64,000 bases of DNA from JBMOGA01 sp049318625. GTDB lineage: Bacteria; Pseudomonadota; Alphaproteobacteria; Rhizobiales; Hyphomicrobiaceae. This document shows positions 53,885-62,121 of this stretch, one piece after another (position 1 is the stretch's first letter; each line of letters opens with the position of its first letter). Both the position numbers and the translations under genes were made by a program. The notes beneath the pieces are model-generated. The model was not told the DNA's origin. It was given only the letters and a program-made list of their open reading frames with translations, and ran no database searches. The stretch lies in contig JBMOGA010000016.1 in the NCBI GenBank assembly GCA_049318625.1, forward strand, positions 1 through 64,000, given 5' to 3'.

Positions 53885-54169
53885 TTACTTCTTGTCGGCA
53901 GCGCTGACGCACTTCTTGGCCTTCTTCGACCAGTAGTTCATCGTGCCGCACTTGCCGGCCTTCGAGCTGGCCTTCTTCGCGGCCTTCTTCTTCGGAGCGG
54001 CCTTCTTAGCAGCGGCCTTCTTCGGAGCGGCCTTCTTGTCGTCCTTCTTCGCCTGGACGAAGCCGATCACCGACTCGGTGACGGGCTTGGAGACGAGCGG
54101 AGCAGCTTCGGCGGTGGTGACAGCGAAGATGCCGGCGAGAGCCAGAGCGGCGGCCTTGATGATACGCAT
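53885..54169 (-). CDS. Lysine/alanine-rich exported protein, 94 aa
   Basis: The N-terminus MRIIKAAALALAGIFAVTTAEA is a clear signal peptide. The mature chain has KKDDKKAAPKKAAAKKAAPK-type histone-H1-like repeats and ends with a conserved-looking CGTMNYWSKKAKKCVSAADKK containing two Cys. It is extremely basic and exported, so it would be a periplasmic or cell-surface polycation, not a nucleoid protein. A role in envelope charge, DNA or LPS binding is conceivable but unproven. Strong terminator downstream; monocistronic. Confidence 0.82.
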   Translation of the reverse strand: MRIIKAAALALAGIFAVTTAEAAPLVSKPVTESVIGFVQAKKDDKKAAPKKAAAKKAAPKKKAAKKASSKAGKCGTMNYWSKKAKKCVSAADKK

Positions 54170-54553
54170 TGGTGGTCTTCTCCCTTGGTTCGAAGTGGGG
54201 AAGATGCGTCTGAGATCACCCAGCCCCCGCAGAATCCCCTGCTGTCCGTATAGACGAGCGCGGCGGATTTGGCGCCAGGGACGCGATCAGAAATCCAAAC
54301 CGTTGCCGGATCGCCACACGGCTGGCCGGCTCTTGGGGCCGGACAAAGAATCGCAAGTTATTGTTCTGAAATATAAAAGATCGAATCTCGCAGAAGTTCG
54401 AACGAAGGGCCCGATCTCGGGACTAGGCCGGTTGGCCGAGTTGACGGGCTGTGGATGGAGGCTGTGGCGGAGCGCCCTGGCGTGGCAAAGGGCAGCTTCT
54501 GAAGCCGGTTCGGGCATGCTACACGAACCTGCGAGAGGTTCCACATACCCAAA
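54170..54553. promoter_or_regulatory. Divergent intergenic region, lysine-rich/SDR genes
   Basis: A 384-bp gap. The stretch 54356-54400 (AGTTATTGTTCTGAAATATA onward) is strongly AT-rich for this genome and is the best promoter candidate. The left part is G-rich and featureless. Frames crossing it do not look coding. A GAGAGGTT lies in the SDR leader about 20 bp before its ATG. Confidence 0.4.
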
Positions 54554-55312
54554 ATGCAAATAACGCCCAATACCGAGCGCAAGACCCTCATCCTGACCGG
54601 AGCGTCCCGGGGGATCGGCCACGCGACGGTAAAGCGATTCTCGTCCGCTGGCTGGCGTGTGATCACGTGCTCGCGCCACCCCTTTCCCGAGAACTGTCCG
54701 TGGGAGATGGGTCCGGACGACCATATCCAGGTCGACCTGTCGGATTCGGCCGATACCCTGAAGGCCATCGCTGTGATGAAGGAGCGCCTGCGCGCGCAGG
54801 GGCAGCGCCTCAACGCGTTGGTCAACAATGCCGGTATTTCGCCGAAAGGGCCGGGCGGCCAGCGGCTCGGGACCATCGGCACGTCGCTCGAGGACTGGCA
54901 GCGGGTGTTCCAACTGAACTTCTTCGCGCCGATCCTGCTGGCGCGCGGTCTGCTCGAGGAACTGCAACTGGCCCGAGGGGCGGTGGTCAACGTCACGTCG
55001 ATCGCCGGCAGCCGGGTGCATCCCTTCGCAGGCGCCGCCTACGCCACCTCGAAGTCGGCGCTGATGGGGCTGACGCGCGAGATGGCGGCCGACTTCGGTC
55101 CGCGCGGGATCCGGGTCAACGCGATCTCGCCCGGGGAGATCGACACGTCGATCCTGTCACCGGGGACCGACAAGATCGTCAACGAGCAGATCCCCATGGG
55201 CCGCCTCGGCGAGCCGCAGGAGGTGGCGAAGGCCATCTATTTCCTGTGTTCGGATCAATCGAGCTACGTGAACGGCGCCGAACTGCACATCAACGGCGGT
55301 CAGCACGTGTGA
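54554..55312 (+). CDS. Short-chain dehydrogenase/reductase, 252 aa
   Basis: A classical SDR with an intact active site. The cofactor loop is TGASRGIG (15-22), the structural NNAG is at 91, and the catalytic set is Ser149, Tyr163 and Lys167 in NVTSIAG and AAYATSKSAL. The C-terminal LHINGGQHV is standard. It is most like FabG-type oxidoreductases, but the substrate is unknown. Its last 23 bases overlap the end of the convergent gene at 55290. Confidence 0.92.
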   Translation: MQITPNTERKTLILTGASRGIGHATVKRFSSAGWRVITCSRHPFPENCPWEMGPDDHIQVDLSDSADTLKAIAVMKERLRAQGQRLNALVNNAGISPKGPGGQRLGTIGTSLEDWQRVFQLNFFAPILLARGLLEELQLARGAVVNVTSIAGSRVHPFAGAAYATSKSALMGLTREMAADFGPRGIRVNAISPGEIDTSILSPGTDKIVNEQIPMGRLGEPQEVAKAIYFLCSDQSSYVNGAELHINGGQHV

Positions 55313-56315
55313 CGCCGTCCATGGGCGCCGCCGCGGCGCGGGTGTCGGCGTAGTCGAGCACCAGGATGCAGCCCCCGCCGGTGCGGGCCCCGCCGCCGTT
55401 CGGGATGGCATAGCCGCGGTCGGCGATGGCCAGAGTGCCGGTCGGATCGGCGATTAACAGCCCCTCGCCGCCTTTCGATGCCTTGCAGGGTCCGTCGACG
55501 GTGGGCACCAGCAGCGCGCCGTCGGCGGCGACGGCCGTTGCGGTCTCGGCGGCGCCACTCGCCGCGGGAGGGGTCGATCGGGGGGCGGGTGGCCGCTGCT
55601 GCGCGCGAGGCGGCCCGCTGCGGGACAGGCGGCTCCTGAGGTCGGGCGTGGCCGGCCCACCGAGCACCACAGGCTGGCCGTCCGCCAGCTTCTGGCCGAT
55701 CCAGGTTGCCAGCGCGTCCGCCAGCGTGGCCACGCCGGCGCAGGACGCGGGAGACGGGCCTGCGGTTGCGGTGATGCAGGTTCGATCGAGATCGATCGAC
55801 ACCAGCCAGACCAGCGACGCGCCGTGGCGCAGTTGGACCGCCGTGGCGGCCGGCGCGCTGCCGCGCAGCGGCAAAAAATGCTCGCGCTGGACCACACGTG
55901 CCGTTTCGGAATGGCGGACCACGATGCCGGTGGTGGCGAGCGGCTCTTGCCTGGTGCGATCGATCAGTTGTCGCGAAAGAACGATCGTCCAGGCGGCGGC
56001 CGGGAACAGCCGGCGGATCGCGGCGGCATCGGAGATGCCCTGGAGGAGGTAGGCGTCGGCGGCGATCCCACTGGTGTCGGACGCCTTGAGACGGTGCTGC
56101 TCGGGCCGGCGCTCGGCGCCAAAGGTGTGGCGGAAGGTCGGGGCGGGCGAGGCTTGCGGCGCCGCCGGTGCGGCCGGAGCGGGCTCTGGCGCCGGCTGGC
56201 CGGCCGCCAGGTTGAAGGTTGCGAGCCGCAATCCATCGGCCGCGACCGGATCGGCGGCGAGGATGGTGAGCGCCAGCAGGATGGCGGTGCGTCGAGGCCC
56301 CCATGTCGCCCGCAT
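55290..56315 (-). CDS. Exported protein, divergent EEP-like N-terminus
   Basis: A 341-residue protein. A signal sequence (RRTAILLALTILAADPVAADG) is followed by LRLATFNLAAG, the opening strand of the endonuclease/exonuclease/phosphatase (EEP) fold, and a Pro/Ala-rich linker. Later parts include TTGIVVRHSETARVV and VVLGGPATPDLRSRLS where EEP proteins usually have GDFN. The family's Asp/Asn/His catalytic set (GDFN and SDH) is not recognisable, so it is probably a non-catalytic relative. It overlaps the convergent SDR by 23 bp. It lies 31 bp downstream of the aminotransferase gene on the same strand. Confidence 0.65.
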   Translation of the reverse strand: MRATWGPRRTAILLALTILAADPVAADGLRLATFNLAAGQPAPEPAPAAPAAPQASPAPTFRHTFGAERRPEQHRLKASDTSGIAADAYLLQGISDAAAIRRLFPAAAWTIVLSRQLIDRTRQEPLATTGIVVRHSETARVVQREHFLPLRGSAPAATAVQLRHGASLVWLVSIDLDRTCITATAGPSPASCAGVATLADALATWIGQKLADGQPVVLGGPATPDLRSRLSRSGPPRAQQRPPAPRSTPPAASGAAETATAVAADGALLVPTVDGPCKASKGGEGLLIADPTGTLAIADRGYAIPNGGGARTGGGCILVLDYADTRAAAAPMDGVTRADRR

Positions 56316-56346
56316 AGCGCGCTCCGTTGTTGCCGATGGCGGACGC

Positions 56347-57744
56347 TCAATCGGCGAGGCGGATACCGTGCTCGGCGGCGAGCCATGCCGTGGTGCGGTC
56401 GAGGGCGCGGCCGAGCGCGTCGAACATGGCGTTGACCTCGGCCCCATCGATCACCAGCGGCGGACACAGCGCCACGGTATCGCCGGCGACCGCGCGGCAG
56501 ATGAGGCCTTCGTCCTGGGCGAAAGCGACGGCCTTGGGGCCGACGCCGCGACCCGGCTCGAAGCTCTCCCTGGTGCTCTTGTTGCGAACCAGTTCGAGGC
56601 CGCCGATCAGGCCGATGCCGCGCGCCTCGCCGACGAGGGGGTGGTCGGCGAGGGCGGCGAGCCGGGTCTGGAAAACCGGGGCGACGCGGCGGACATGGCC
56701 GACGATGTCGAGGCGCTGGTAGATCTCGATGGTCTTGTTGGCGACGGCGCAGGCGACGGGATGCCCGGAATAGGTGAAGCCGTGGGCGAACACGCCGAGC
56801 TTGCGGCTTTCGTCGACCAGGGCCTCGTAGACCGGTTCGGGCACGGTGATCGCGGCGAGCGGCATGTAGGCGGAGGTGATCGCCTTCGCCACGGTGATGG
56901 TGTCGGGGGCGATGTCGAAGGTCTGCGAGCCGAACCAGTTGCCGGTGCGGCCGAACCCGCAGATCACCTCGTCGGCGATCAGCGCGATGTCGTGCCGCTT
57001 CAGGATCGCCTGGATTTTCGGGAAATAGCCCTTCGGCGGCACCACCACGCCGCCGGCGCCCTGCAACGGCTCGGCGATGAAGGCGGCAATCGTCTCGGGG
57101 TCCTCGCGTTCGATGAGCTGCTCGAGCGAGCGGGCGAGGCGGGTGGTGAACTCGTCCTCGCTTTCGCCCGGCTCGGCGCCGCGCCAGTAGTGCGGGCAGT
57201 CGGTGTGCAGGATGCGGGCCATCGGCAGATCGAAATCGGCATGGAACACCGGCAGGCCAGTCAGGCTCGCGGTGGCGATGGTGACGCCGTGATAGGCGCG
57301 CATGCGGCTGATGATCTTCTTCTTACGGGTCTTGCCGCGGGCGTTGTTATAATACCAGGCGAGCTTGATCTGGGTGTCGTTGGCTTCCGATCCGGAACTC
57401 GCGAAGAACACCTTCGACGTTGGTGCGGGCGAGATCTCCTTGATCTTCTCGGCGAGCGCGATCGCCGGCTCGTGGCTGCGACCGCCGAACAGGTGCGTGA
57501 ACGACAGCCGGGACATCTGATCGCGCGCGGCTTCGACCAGCTCGGCATTGCCGTAGCCGAGACCGGTGCACCACAGGCCGGCCAAGCCTTCAATGTAGCG
57601 CTTGCCGGTGGTGTCCCACACATGCACGCCCTCGGCGCGGTCGAGCACGAGCGGGCCGTTGATTCGGTGGCTCGCGAGATTGGTGGTCGGATGCAACAGC
57701 GTTTCGACGTCGCGCGCCTGGAAGTTGGTCAACTGGGGCTGCAT
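56347..57744 (-). CDS. Class III PLP aminotransferase, 465 aa
   Basis: An omega-type transaminase. The PLP Lys is K287 in TITVAKAITSAYMPLAAI. The Asp that binds the PLP ring is D258 in ADEVICGFGRTG, and SSGSEANDTQIKLAWYYNN binds phosphate. The start is MQPQLTNFQARDVETLLHPT, after AGGAACTGCG. Such enzymes use pyruvate with beta-alanine, putrescine, taurine or similar amines; the general layout also fits taurine-pyruvate aminotransferase, which would pair with xsc, but the specificity cannot be read. It precedes the EEP-like gene on the same strand. Confidence 0.9.
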   Translation of the reverse strand: MQPQLTNFQARDVETLLHPTTNLASHRINGPLVLDRAEGVHVWDTTGKRYIEGLAGLWCTGLGYGNAELVEAARDQMSRLSFTHLFGGRSHEPAIALAEKIKEISPAPTSKVFFASSGSEANDTQIKLAWYYNNARGKTRKKKIISRMRAYHGVTIATASLTGLPVFHADFDLPMARILHTDCPHYWRGAEPGESEDEFTTRLARSLEQLIEREDPETIAAFIAEPLQGAGGVVVPPKGYFPKIQAILKRHDIALIADEVICGFGRTGNWFGSQTFDIAPDTITVAKAITSAYMPLAAITVPEPVYEALVDESRKLGVFAHGFTYSGHPVACAVANKTIEIYQRLDIVGHVRRVAPVFQTRLAALADHPLVGEARGIGLIGGLELVRNKSTRESFEPGRGVGPKAVAFAQDEGLICRAVAGDTVALCPPLVIDGAEVNAMFDALGRALDRTTAWLAAEHGIRLAD

Positions 57745-57825
57745 CGCAGTTCCTGTCTTGTCTCGCCGGACATTTAGCTTTACCGCGTTCAGGTACCCTG
57801 ACAATGGCCCGCGGTCGCTTCAACC

Positions 57826-58827
57826 ATGATGGCATCCTACGAGCCAGTGCCAATTCTGGCGAGCCGGTTGACACTCAAGGTCGCGGTATTCTCGGCCTTG
57901 ATGATCGTGTCGGCGGTGGTGCTTCACCGGCTCGCGGGCATGGGCACGCCGATCGCGCTGACACTGATGGGGTCGGGCGTGGTCGGGGCCGGCGCTGCGG
58001 TCCTGCTCGCCATACTGGCGATCACGCAGATCTGGCGTCGGCACACGTTGGGCGCCGCCCATGTCGCCACGGGGCTCGCGATCTCGGCCGCCATTTTTGC
58101 CTGGCCGGCCGTCTACGCCCGTTCGTACATGAAGTATCCGGCCATCGCCGACGTCACCACCGACATGCGCGCGCCACCAGCATTTCTGCAGCTGGCGCGG
58201 GATCGCGGTCTGGCCGCCAATTCGGTGAACTACCCGGGTGGCGAGGTGGCGGCACGGCAGAGCGAGGCGTACCCGGACTTGCGCACCTTCGCGATGGAGC
58301 GATCGGCCGAGGAAGCGTTCGAGATCGTGCGCGACGCGTTCAAGCGCCTCAAGCTGCAGATCGTGGCCGAGAGCCTGCCGACGGAGGGGCGCCGGCAGGT
58401 CGAGGGAATCATCGAGGCGGTCGACCGCACGATGCTGGTGGGCTTCTACGACGACATCGTCGTCAGGGTGCGCGGCGACGATCGGCAGTCCCGAATCGAC
58501 GTGCGGTCCGCCTCGCGCTACGGCCGCCATGACCTCGGCCGCAACGCCCAGCGCATCCGCGCGATCCTGACCGAGATCCAGGCGCGGCTGGAAGCGAGCG
58601 TGCCGGGATCGCGCGCCGCGATGCGGCTGCAGCGGCTCAAGTCGCGGGGGGTTCAGGGCGCGTTGCCGCGACAAGGTCGGCCGGGTGATCGAGCGAAAGA
58701 GGACCGGACGACTGGACGAGTCCCTGGTCGATCAGATGCTCGACGTGAGCCTGGACCGACAGACCAGCAGCCCGCACGAGACGCGCGTCGAGCCCGCGAT
58801 ACACAAGATCAACGATCGCCGCGATAG
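57826..58827 (+). CDS. DUF1499-like membrane protein with antisense tail
   Basis: A 333-residue frame. Three hydrophobic segments in the first 100 residues (for example VVGAGAAVLLAILAITQIW and ATGLAISAAIFAWPAVYA) are followed by the DUF1499-like soluble part (SAEEAFEIVRDAFKRLKLQI, then FYDDIVVRVRGDDRQSRIDV and SASRYGRHDLGRNAQRIRAI). The final about 60 residues are Arg/Asp-rich and correspond to the antisense of the C-terminal coding part of the convergent MBL gene. The real protein may end near residue 275 in relatives, so the tail looks like stop-codon loss. An in-frame GTG or ATG start slightly downstream is possible. Confidence 0.75.
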   Translation: MMASYEPVPILASRLTLKVAVFSALMIVSAVVLHRLAGMGTPIALTLMGSGVVGAGAAVLLAILAITQIWRRHTLGAAHVATGLAISAAIFAWPAVYARSYMKYPAIADVTTDMRAPPAFLQLARDRGLAANSVNYPGGEVAARQSEAYPDLRTFAMERSAEEAFEIVRDAFKRLKLQIVAESLPTEGRRQVEGIIEAVDRTMLVGFYDDIVVRVRGDDRQSRIDVRSASRYGRHDLGRNAQRIRAILTEIQARLEASVPGSRAAMRLQRLKSRGVQGALPRQGRPGDRAKEDRTTGRVPGRSDARREPGPTDQQPARDARRARDTQDQRSPR

Positions 58828-59575
58828 TGCGCTGGCCATCGCGGATGGCCTGCAGGATCGCCTGCTCGCGCAAGCGGCGGTGGACGAGGAACGCACGAGT
58901 CATGCGCCGCGGCTGCTCCAGGCGTCCGCCGTGGCCGGGAAAATAGACGCCGTCGGCGCGAGCGATCAGCGTCTCGAGCGAGGCCATGTAGTCGGCCATG
59001 CGGCCTTCGGGCGGTGCGACCACGGTGGTGTTCCAGGCCATCACGTGATCGCCGGAGAACAGCACGTCGGTGCCGGCGAGCGCGAAGCACAGGTGGTCGG
59101 GGGCGTGCCCCGGTGTCGGCACCGCGGTGAGTGCCCAGCCGTCGCCGCGGACCTCGTTGCCTGCGGCGGTCATGGCGATATCGGGCGCGAACCCGAAGTC
59201 GATGAACTCGTCGCCGGTCGGGCTCTGCAGCAGTTCGGGCCGGACCAGACCGGCGCGGCCGAAGCCGCAGGTGCGGGCGCCGGTGGCCTCCTGGAAGCGG
59301 GGCAGCAGGTCGACGTGGTCGCGGTGGGTATGGGTGATCAAGATGTGCGAGACGGGGCGGCCGGCGATGGTGCGCAGCAGCGCCTCGAGATGGGCCGGAT
59401 CGTCGGGGCCGGGATCGATGACGGCCAACTCGTCCGTACCGACGATGTAGGTGTTGGTGCCCTTGTAGGTGAAGGGCCCAGGATTGTTGGCCACGAGGCG
59501 GACGACCCCGGGCACGAGTTCGCGCGGCTCGCCGTAGGCAAAGTTCATCTCGGTCCTGAACTCGAGCGCCGCCAT
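58637..59575 (-). CDS. MBL-fold metallo-hydrolase (LACTB2-like)
   Basis: A 312-residue metallo-beta-lactamase-fold enzyme. The metal motif is ITHTHRDHVDLL (His82, His84, Asp86, His87), followed by PTPGHAPDHLCF, FSGDHVMAW and YFPGHGG for the remaining ligands. The opening PGVVRLVANNPGPFTYKGTN, then TYIVGTDELAVIDPGPDDPAH, and the C-terminal winged-helix part (AIVDLVYRGLDARL) match LACTB2-type hydrolases. CAGGAG precedes the ATG. Its end overlaps the convergent DUF1499 gene by 191 bp. Confidence 0.92.
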   Translation of the reverse strand: MAALEFRTEMNFAYGEPRELVPGVVRLVANNPGPFTYKGTNTYIVGTDELAVIDPGPDDPAHLEALLRTIAGRPVSHILITHTHRDHVDLLPRFQEATGARTCGFGRAGLVRPELLQSPTGDEFIDFGFAPDIAMTAAGNEVRGDGWALTAVPTPGHAPDHLCFALAGTDVLFSGDHVMAWNTTVVAPPEGRMADYMASLETLIARADGVYFPGHGGRLEQPRRMTRAFLVHRRLREQAILQAIRDGQRTIAAIVDLVYRGLDARLVRAAGLSVQAHVEHLIDQGLVQSSGPLSLDHPADLVAATRPEPPAT

Positions 59576-59831
59576 GTGGGCTCCTGTGATGTCCGGCGCG
59601 CGTTCTTCGCGGCCGGCGTGAAGGCGCGTGGGTACCACGGGGGGCTCGGTACACCAAATCGCAACGACGCTGCGGCGCATCACCGAAAAACACGCGCGGC
59701 TCCCTTGCCTCTTGCACGAAAGTCGTAGAACTTGCGCGCTACTCGGGGCGCCGACCGGGTCTCACCGGAGGCGTCGCGGGCAATAAATTCGACCGGTTCG
59801 ACAGATCGAGCTGAGACGGGGAGTGAACGCG

Positions 59832-61133
59832 ATGCAACTATTCAAGGGTGCCGCTGCGGCGGCGCTGTTCGTTGGGGCTGTGGTCGGCGCCAGCGCAGGG
59901 AGCCAGGCGCAGAGCCCGGAGCCGGTGAAGCTCGGTGTCGTATCGTTCCTTTCGGGGCCGGCGGCCGGTCCGTTCGGGATTCCGGGGCGGAACGCGGCCG
60001 AGATCCTGATCGAGGCGCTCAACGCCGGCAAGGCTCCGGCACCCTACAACTCGGTCGGTTTCGGCGGCGCGAAGATCGAGCCCAAGATCATCGACGAGGC
60101 GGGTTCGACGGCCAACCAGGTGACAGAGTTCCGCAATCTCGTGCAGCGCGACGGCATGCACGCGGTGGTCGGCTACATCTCGTCGGGCAACTGTCTCGCG
60201 GTCGCGCCGGTCGCCGAGGAGCTGAAAGCGCTGACGGTGTTCTTCGATTGCGGCACGCCGCGCATCTTCGAGGAGAAGCCGCTCAAATACGTGTTCCGGG
60301 CGACGCCGCACGCGACCATGGATAACGTGGCGGCCGCGCGCTACCTGCTGGCCAAGAAAAAGGACATCAAGACCTATTCGGGCATCAACCAGAACTATGC
60401 CTGGGGTCAGGATTCCTGGCGCGACTTCGTGCTGGCCATGAAGGCTCTAGCGCCGCAGGCCAAGGTCGACAAGGAGCTGCTGCCGAAGCTGTTCGCCGGC
60501 GAATTTGGCGCCGAGATCTCGGCGCTGCTGACGTCGGGCTCGGAAGCCATTCATTCGAGCTTCTGGGACGGCGACCTCGAGAGCTTCATCTTCCAGGCCT
60601 CGGCCCGCGGGCTGCCGGCCAAGTCTTTGCTCGTGTTCACGGCCGGCGAGACGGCGATGTTCCGGCTCGGCTCCAAGATGCCGGACGGCACCATCATCGG
60701 CGCGCGCGGTCCGCACGGCGTGATGGCCCCCGATACCGAGCTGAACCGCTGGTTCCGCAAGACCTACGAGGAACGCTTCGGCACGCCGCCGACCTATCCG
60801 TCCTACCATATGGCGCAATCGATCCTCGGCCTGAAGGCGGCCTGGGACAAGGCGGCTGCCGCCAAAGGCGGCCAGCGTCCGGCGATCGACGACGTCGTCG
60901 CCGCGTTCGAGAACCTCGAGTTCGAGGGGCCGAGCTCGAAGATCCGGATGGCCATCGGCAACGGCCACCAGGGCATCGCCGACATCGCCTACGGTACGTT
61001 CAAGTGGAACAAGGCCGAGGGCAAGGCGGAGCTGGTGGACGTGGTGCGCTACCCCGCCGAATGCGTCAATCCGCCGGCCAACATGACGTCGGTCGAGTGG
61101 CTCGAGAAGGGCATGCCGGGCGCCAAGTGCTGA
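59832..61133 (+). CDS. Branched-chain-type ABC receptor (operon 2)
   Basis: A 433-residue periplasmic binding protein of the LivJ/K-type superfamily. The signal peptide is MQLFKGAAAAALFVGAVVGASAG. The mature part has LGVVSFLSGPAAGPFGIPGRNAAE and VVGYISSGNCLAVAPVAEEL and then the YNQNYAWGQDSWRDF-type hinge. It is larger and distinct from the receptor of operon 1, which suggests another ligand (amide, aromatic or organic acid). GGGGAG lies eight bases before the ATG; an in-frame GTG at 59823 is weaker. It is the first gene of a second liv-type operon. Confidence 0.88.
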   Translation: MQLFKGAAAAALFVGAVVGASAGSQAQSPEPVKLGVVSFLSGPAAGPFGIPGRNAAEILIEALNAGKAPAPYNSVGFGGAKIEPKIIDEAGSTANQVTEFRNLVQRDGMHAVVGYISSGNCLAVAPVAEELKALTVFFDCGTPRIFEEKPLKYVFRATPHATMDNVAAARYLLAKKKDIKTYSGINQNYAWGQDSWRDFVLAMKALAPQAKVDKELLPKLFAGEFGAEISALLTSGSEAIHSSFWDGDLESFIFQASARGLPAKSLLVFTAGETAMFRLGSKMPDGTIIGARGPHGVMAPDTELNRWFRKTYEERFGTPPTYPSYHMAQSILGLKAAWDKAAAAKGGQRPAIDDVVAAFENLEFEGPSSKIRMAIGNGHQGIADIAYGTFKWNKAEGKAELVDVVRYPAECVNPPANMTSVEWLEKGMPGAKC

Positions 61134-61162
61134 TCCGGCACCGGCATAGTCCTGACGGCGAA

Positions 61163-61193
61163 GGCGCGGCAACCCGCAGCGGGCTGCCGCGCC
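61163..61193. other. Intercistronic hairpin after receptor gene
   Basis: GGCGCGGC at 61163-61170 pairs with GCCGCGCC at 61186-61193, and the inner CCCGC/GCGGG forms a second stem level. It lies between the receptor and permease genes without a T-run. Such structures protect the 3' end of receptor mRNA and allow its higher expression, as known for many ABC operons. Role inferred. Confidence 0.5.
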
Positions 61194-61221
61194 GCCCTCC
61201 GAACACGCGCGAGGCGTTGGC

Positions 61222-62118
61222 GTGATCACTGCACTGGCAATACTGACCGACGGGCTCGTCTACGCCGCGTGGCTGTTCGTGGTCGCCATCGGCCTGTCGC
61301 TGATCTTCGGGGTCATGCGCATCCTCAACGTCGCGCATGGCTCGTTCTATGCGTTCGGCGCCTACTCGGCGGCGACGGCGATCGGGGTCTATTTCGATCG
61401 CGATCTGCCGGCGGCCGGCGGTTATCTGGTGATGGCGGGGGCGGCGGTGGCGACCGGGCTCGTCATGGGCTACCTGCTCGAGCGGGTGCTGCTGCGCCGC
61501 GTCTACGGCAAGGACGAGGTCGTGGTGGTGCTCGTCACCTACGCGCTGTTCCTGATCCTCGAAGACGTCCTCATTCTGATCTGGGGCGCCGACGGCAAGC
61601 TCGCGTATCAACCCTACAGCGCGGCCGGCAGTGTCACCGTCGGCGGGCTCCCGCTGTCGATCTACGACATGGGGCTGGTCGGCGTGGCCGCCTGTCTGGC
61701 CGTGGTGGCATCCTACGCGGTGCGCCGGACCAACTTCGGCCGGCTGCTGACGGTCGTCATCTTCGACCGTGAGACCGCGGCGGCGTTCGGTGTCAACGTG
61801 GCGCGCGTGTTCGTCATCACGTTCCTCATCGGCGCGGTGCTGGGCGCGCTCGGCGGCGCGCTGACGGCCCCGAAGATCTCGGTCACGCCGGGTCTCGGCG
61901 TCGAGGTGATCGTGCTCGCGTTCGCGGTGGTCGCCATCGGCGGCATGGGCTCCATCGAGGGGGCGCTGGTCGGCGCGCTGATCGTCGGCCTGTTCCGCGC
62001 CGGGGCGGTGCACCTCATTCCGCAGCTCGAGCTGTTCGCAATCTACGCCGTGATGGCGCTCGTCCTCGTGGTCCGACCCTACGGACTGTTCACGCGTGCC
62101 CAACCGAGGAAGATCTGA
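61222..62118 (+). CDS. Branched-chain ABC permease LivH-type (operon 2)
   Basis: A 298-residue permease beginning with GTG. The family opening is LAILTDGLVYAAWLFVVAIGLSLIFGVMRILNVAHG. Later it has RRTNFGRLLTVVIFDRETAAAFGVNV (EAA-like loop) and AIGGMGSIEGALVGALIVGLF. About eight hydrophobic helices. The gene pairs with the LivM-type gene that follows after three bases. Confidence 0.92.
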   Translation: MITALAILTDGLVYAAWLFVVAIGLSLIFGVMRILNVAHGSFYAFGAYSAATAIGVYFDRDLPAAGGYLVMAGAAVATGLVMGYLLERVLLRRVYGKDEVVVVLVTYALFLILEDVLILIWGADGKLAYQPYSAAGSVTVGGLPLSIYDMGLVGVAACLAVVASYAVRRTNFGRLLTVVIFDRETAAAFGVNVARVFVITFLIGAVLGALGGALTAPKISVTPGLGVEVIVLAFAVVAIGGMGSIEGALVGALIVGLFRAGAVHLIPQLELFAIYAVMALVLVVRPYGLFTRAQPRKI

Positions 62119-62121
62119 GCG

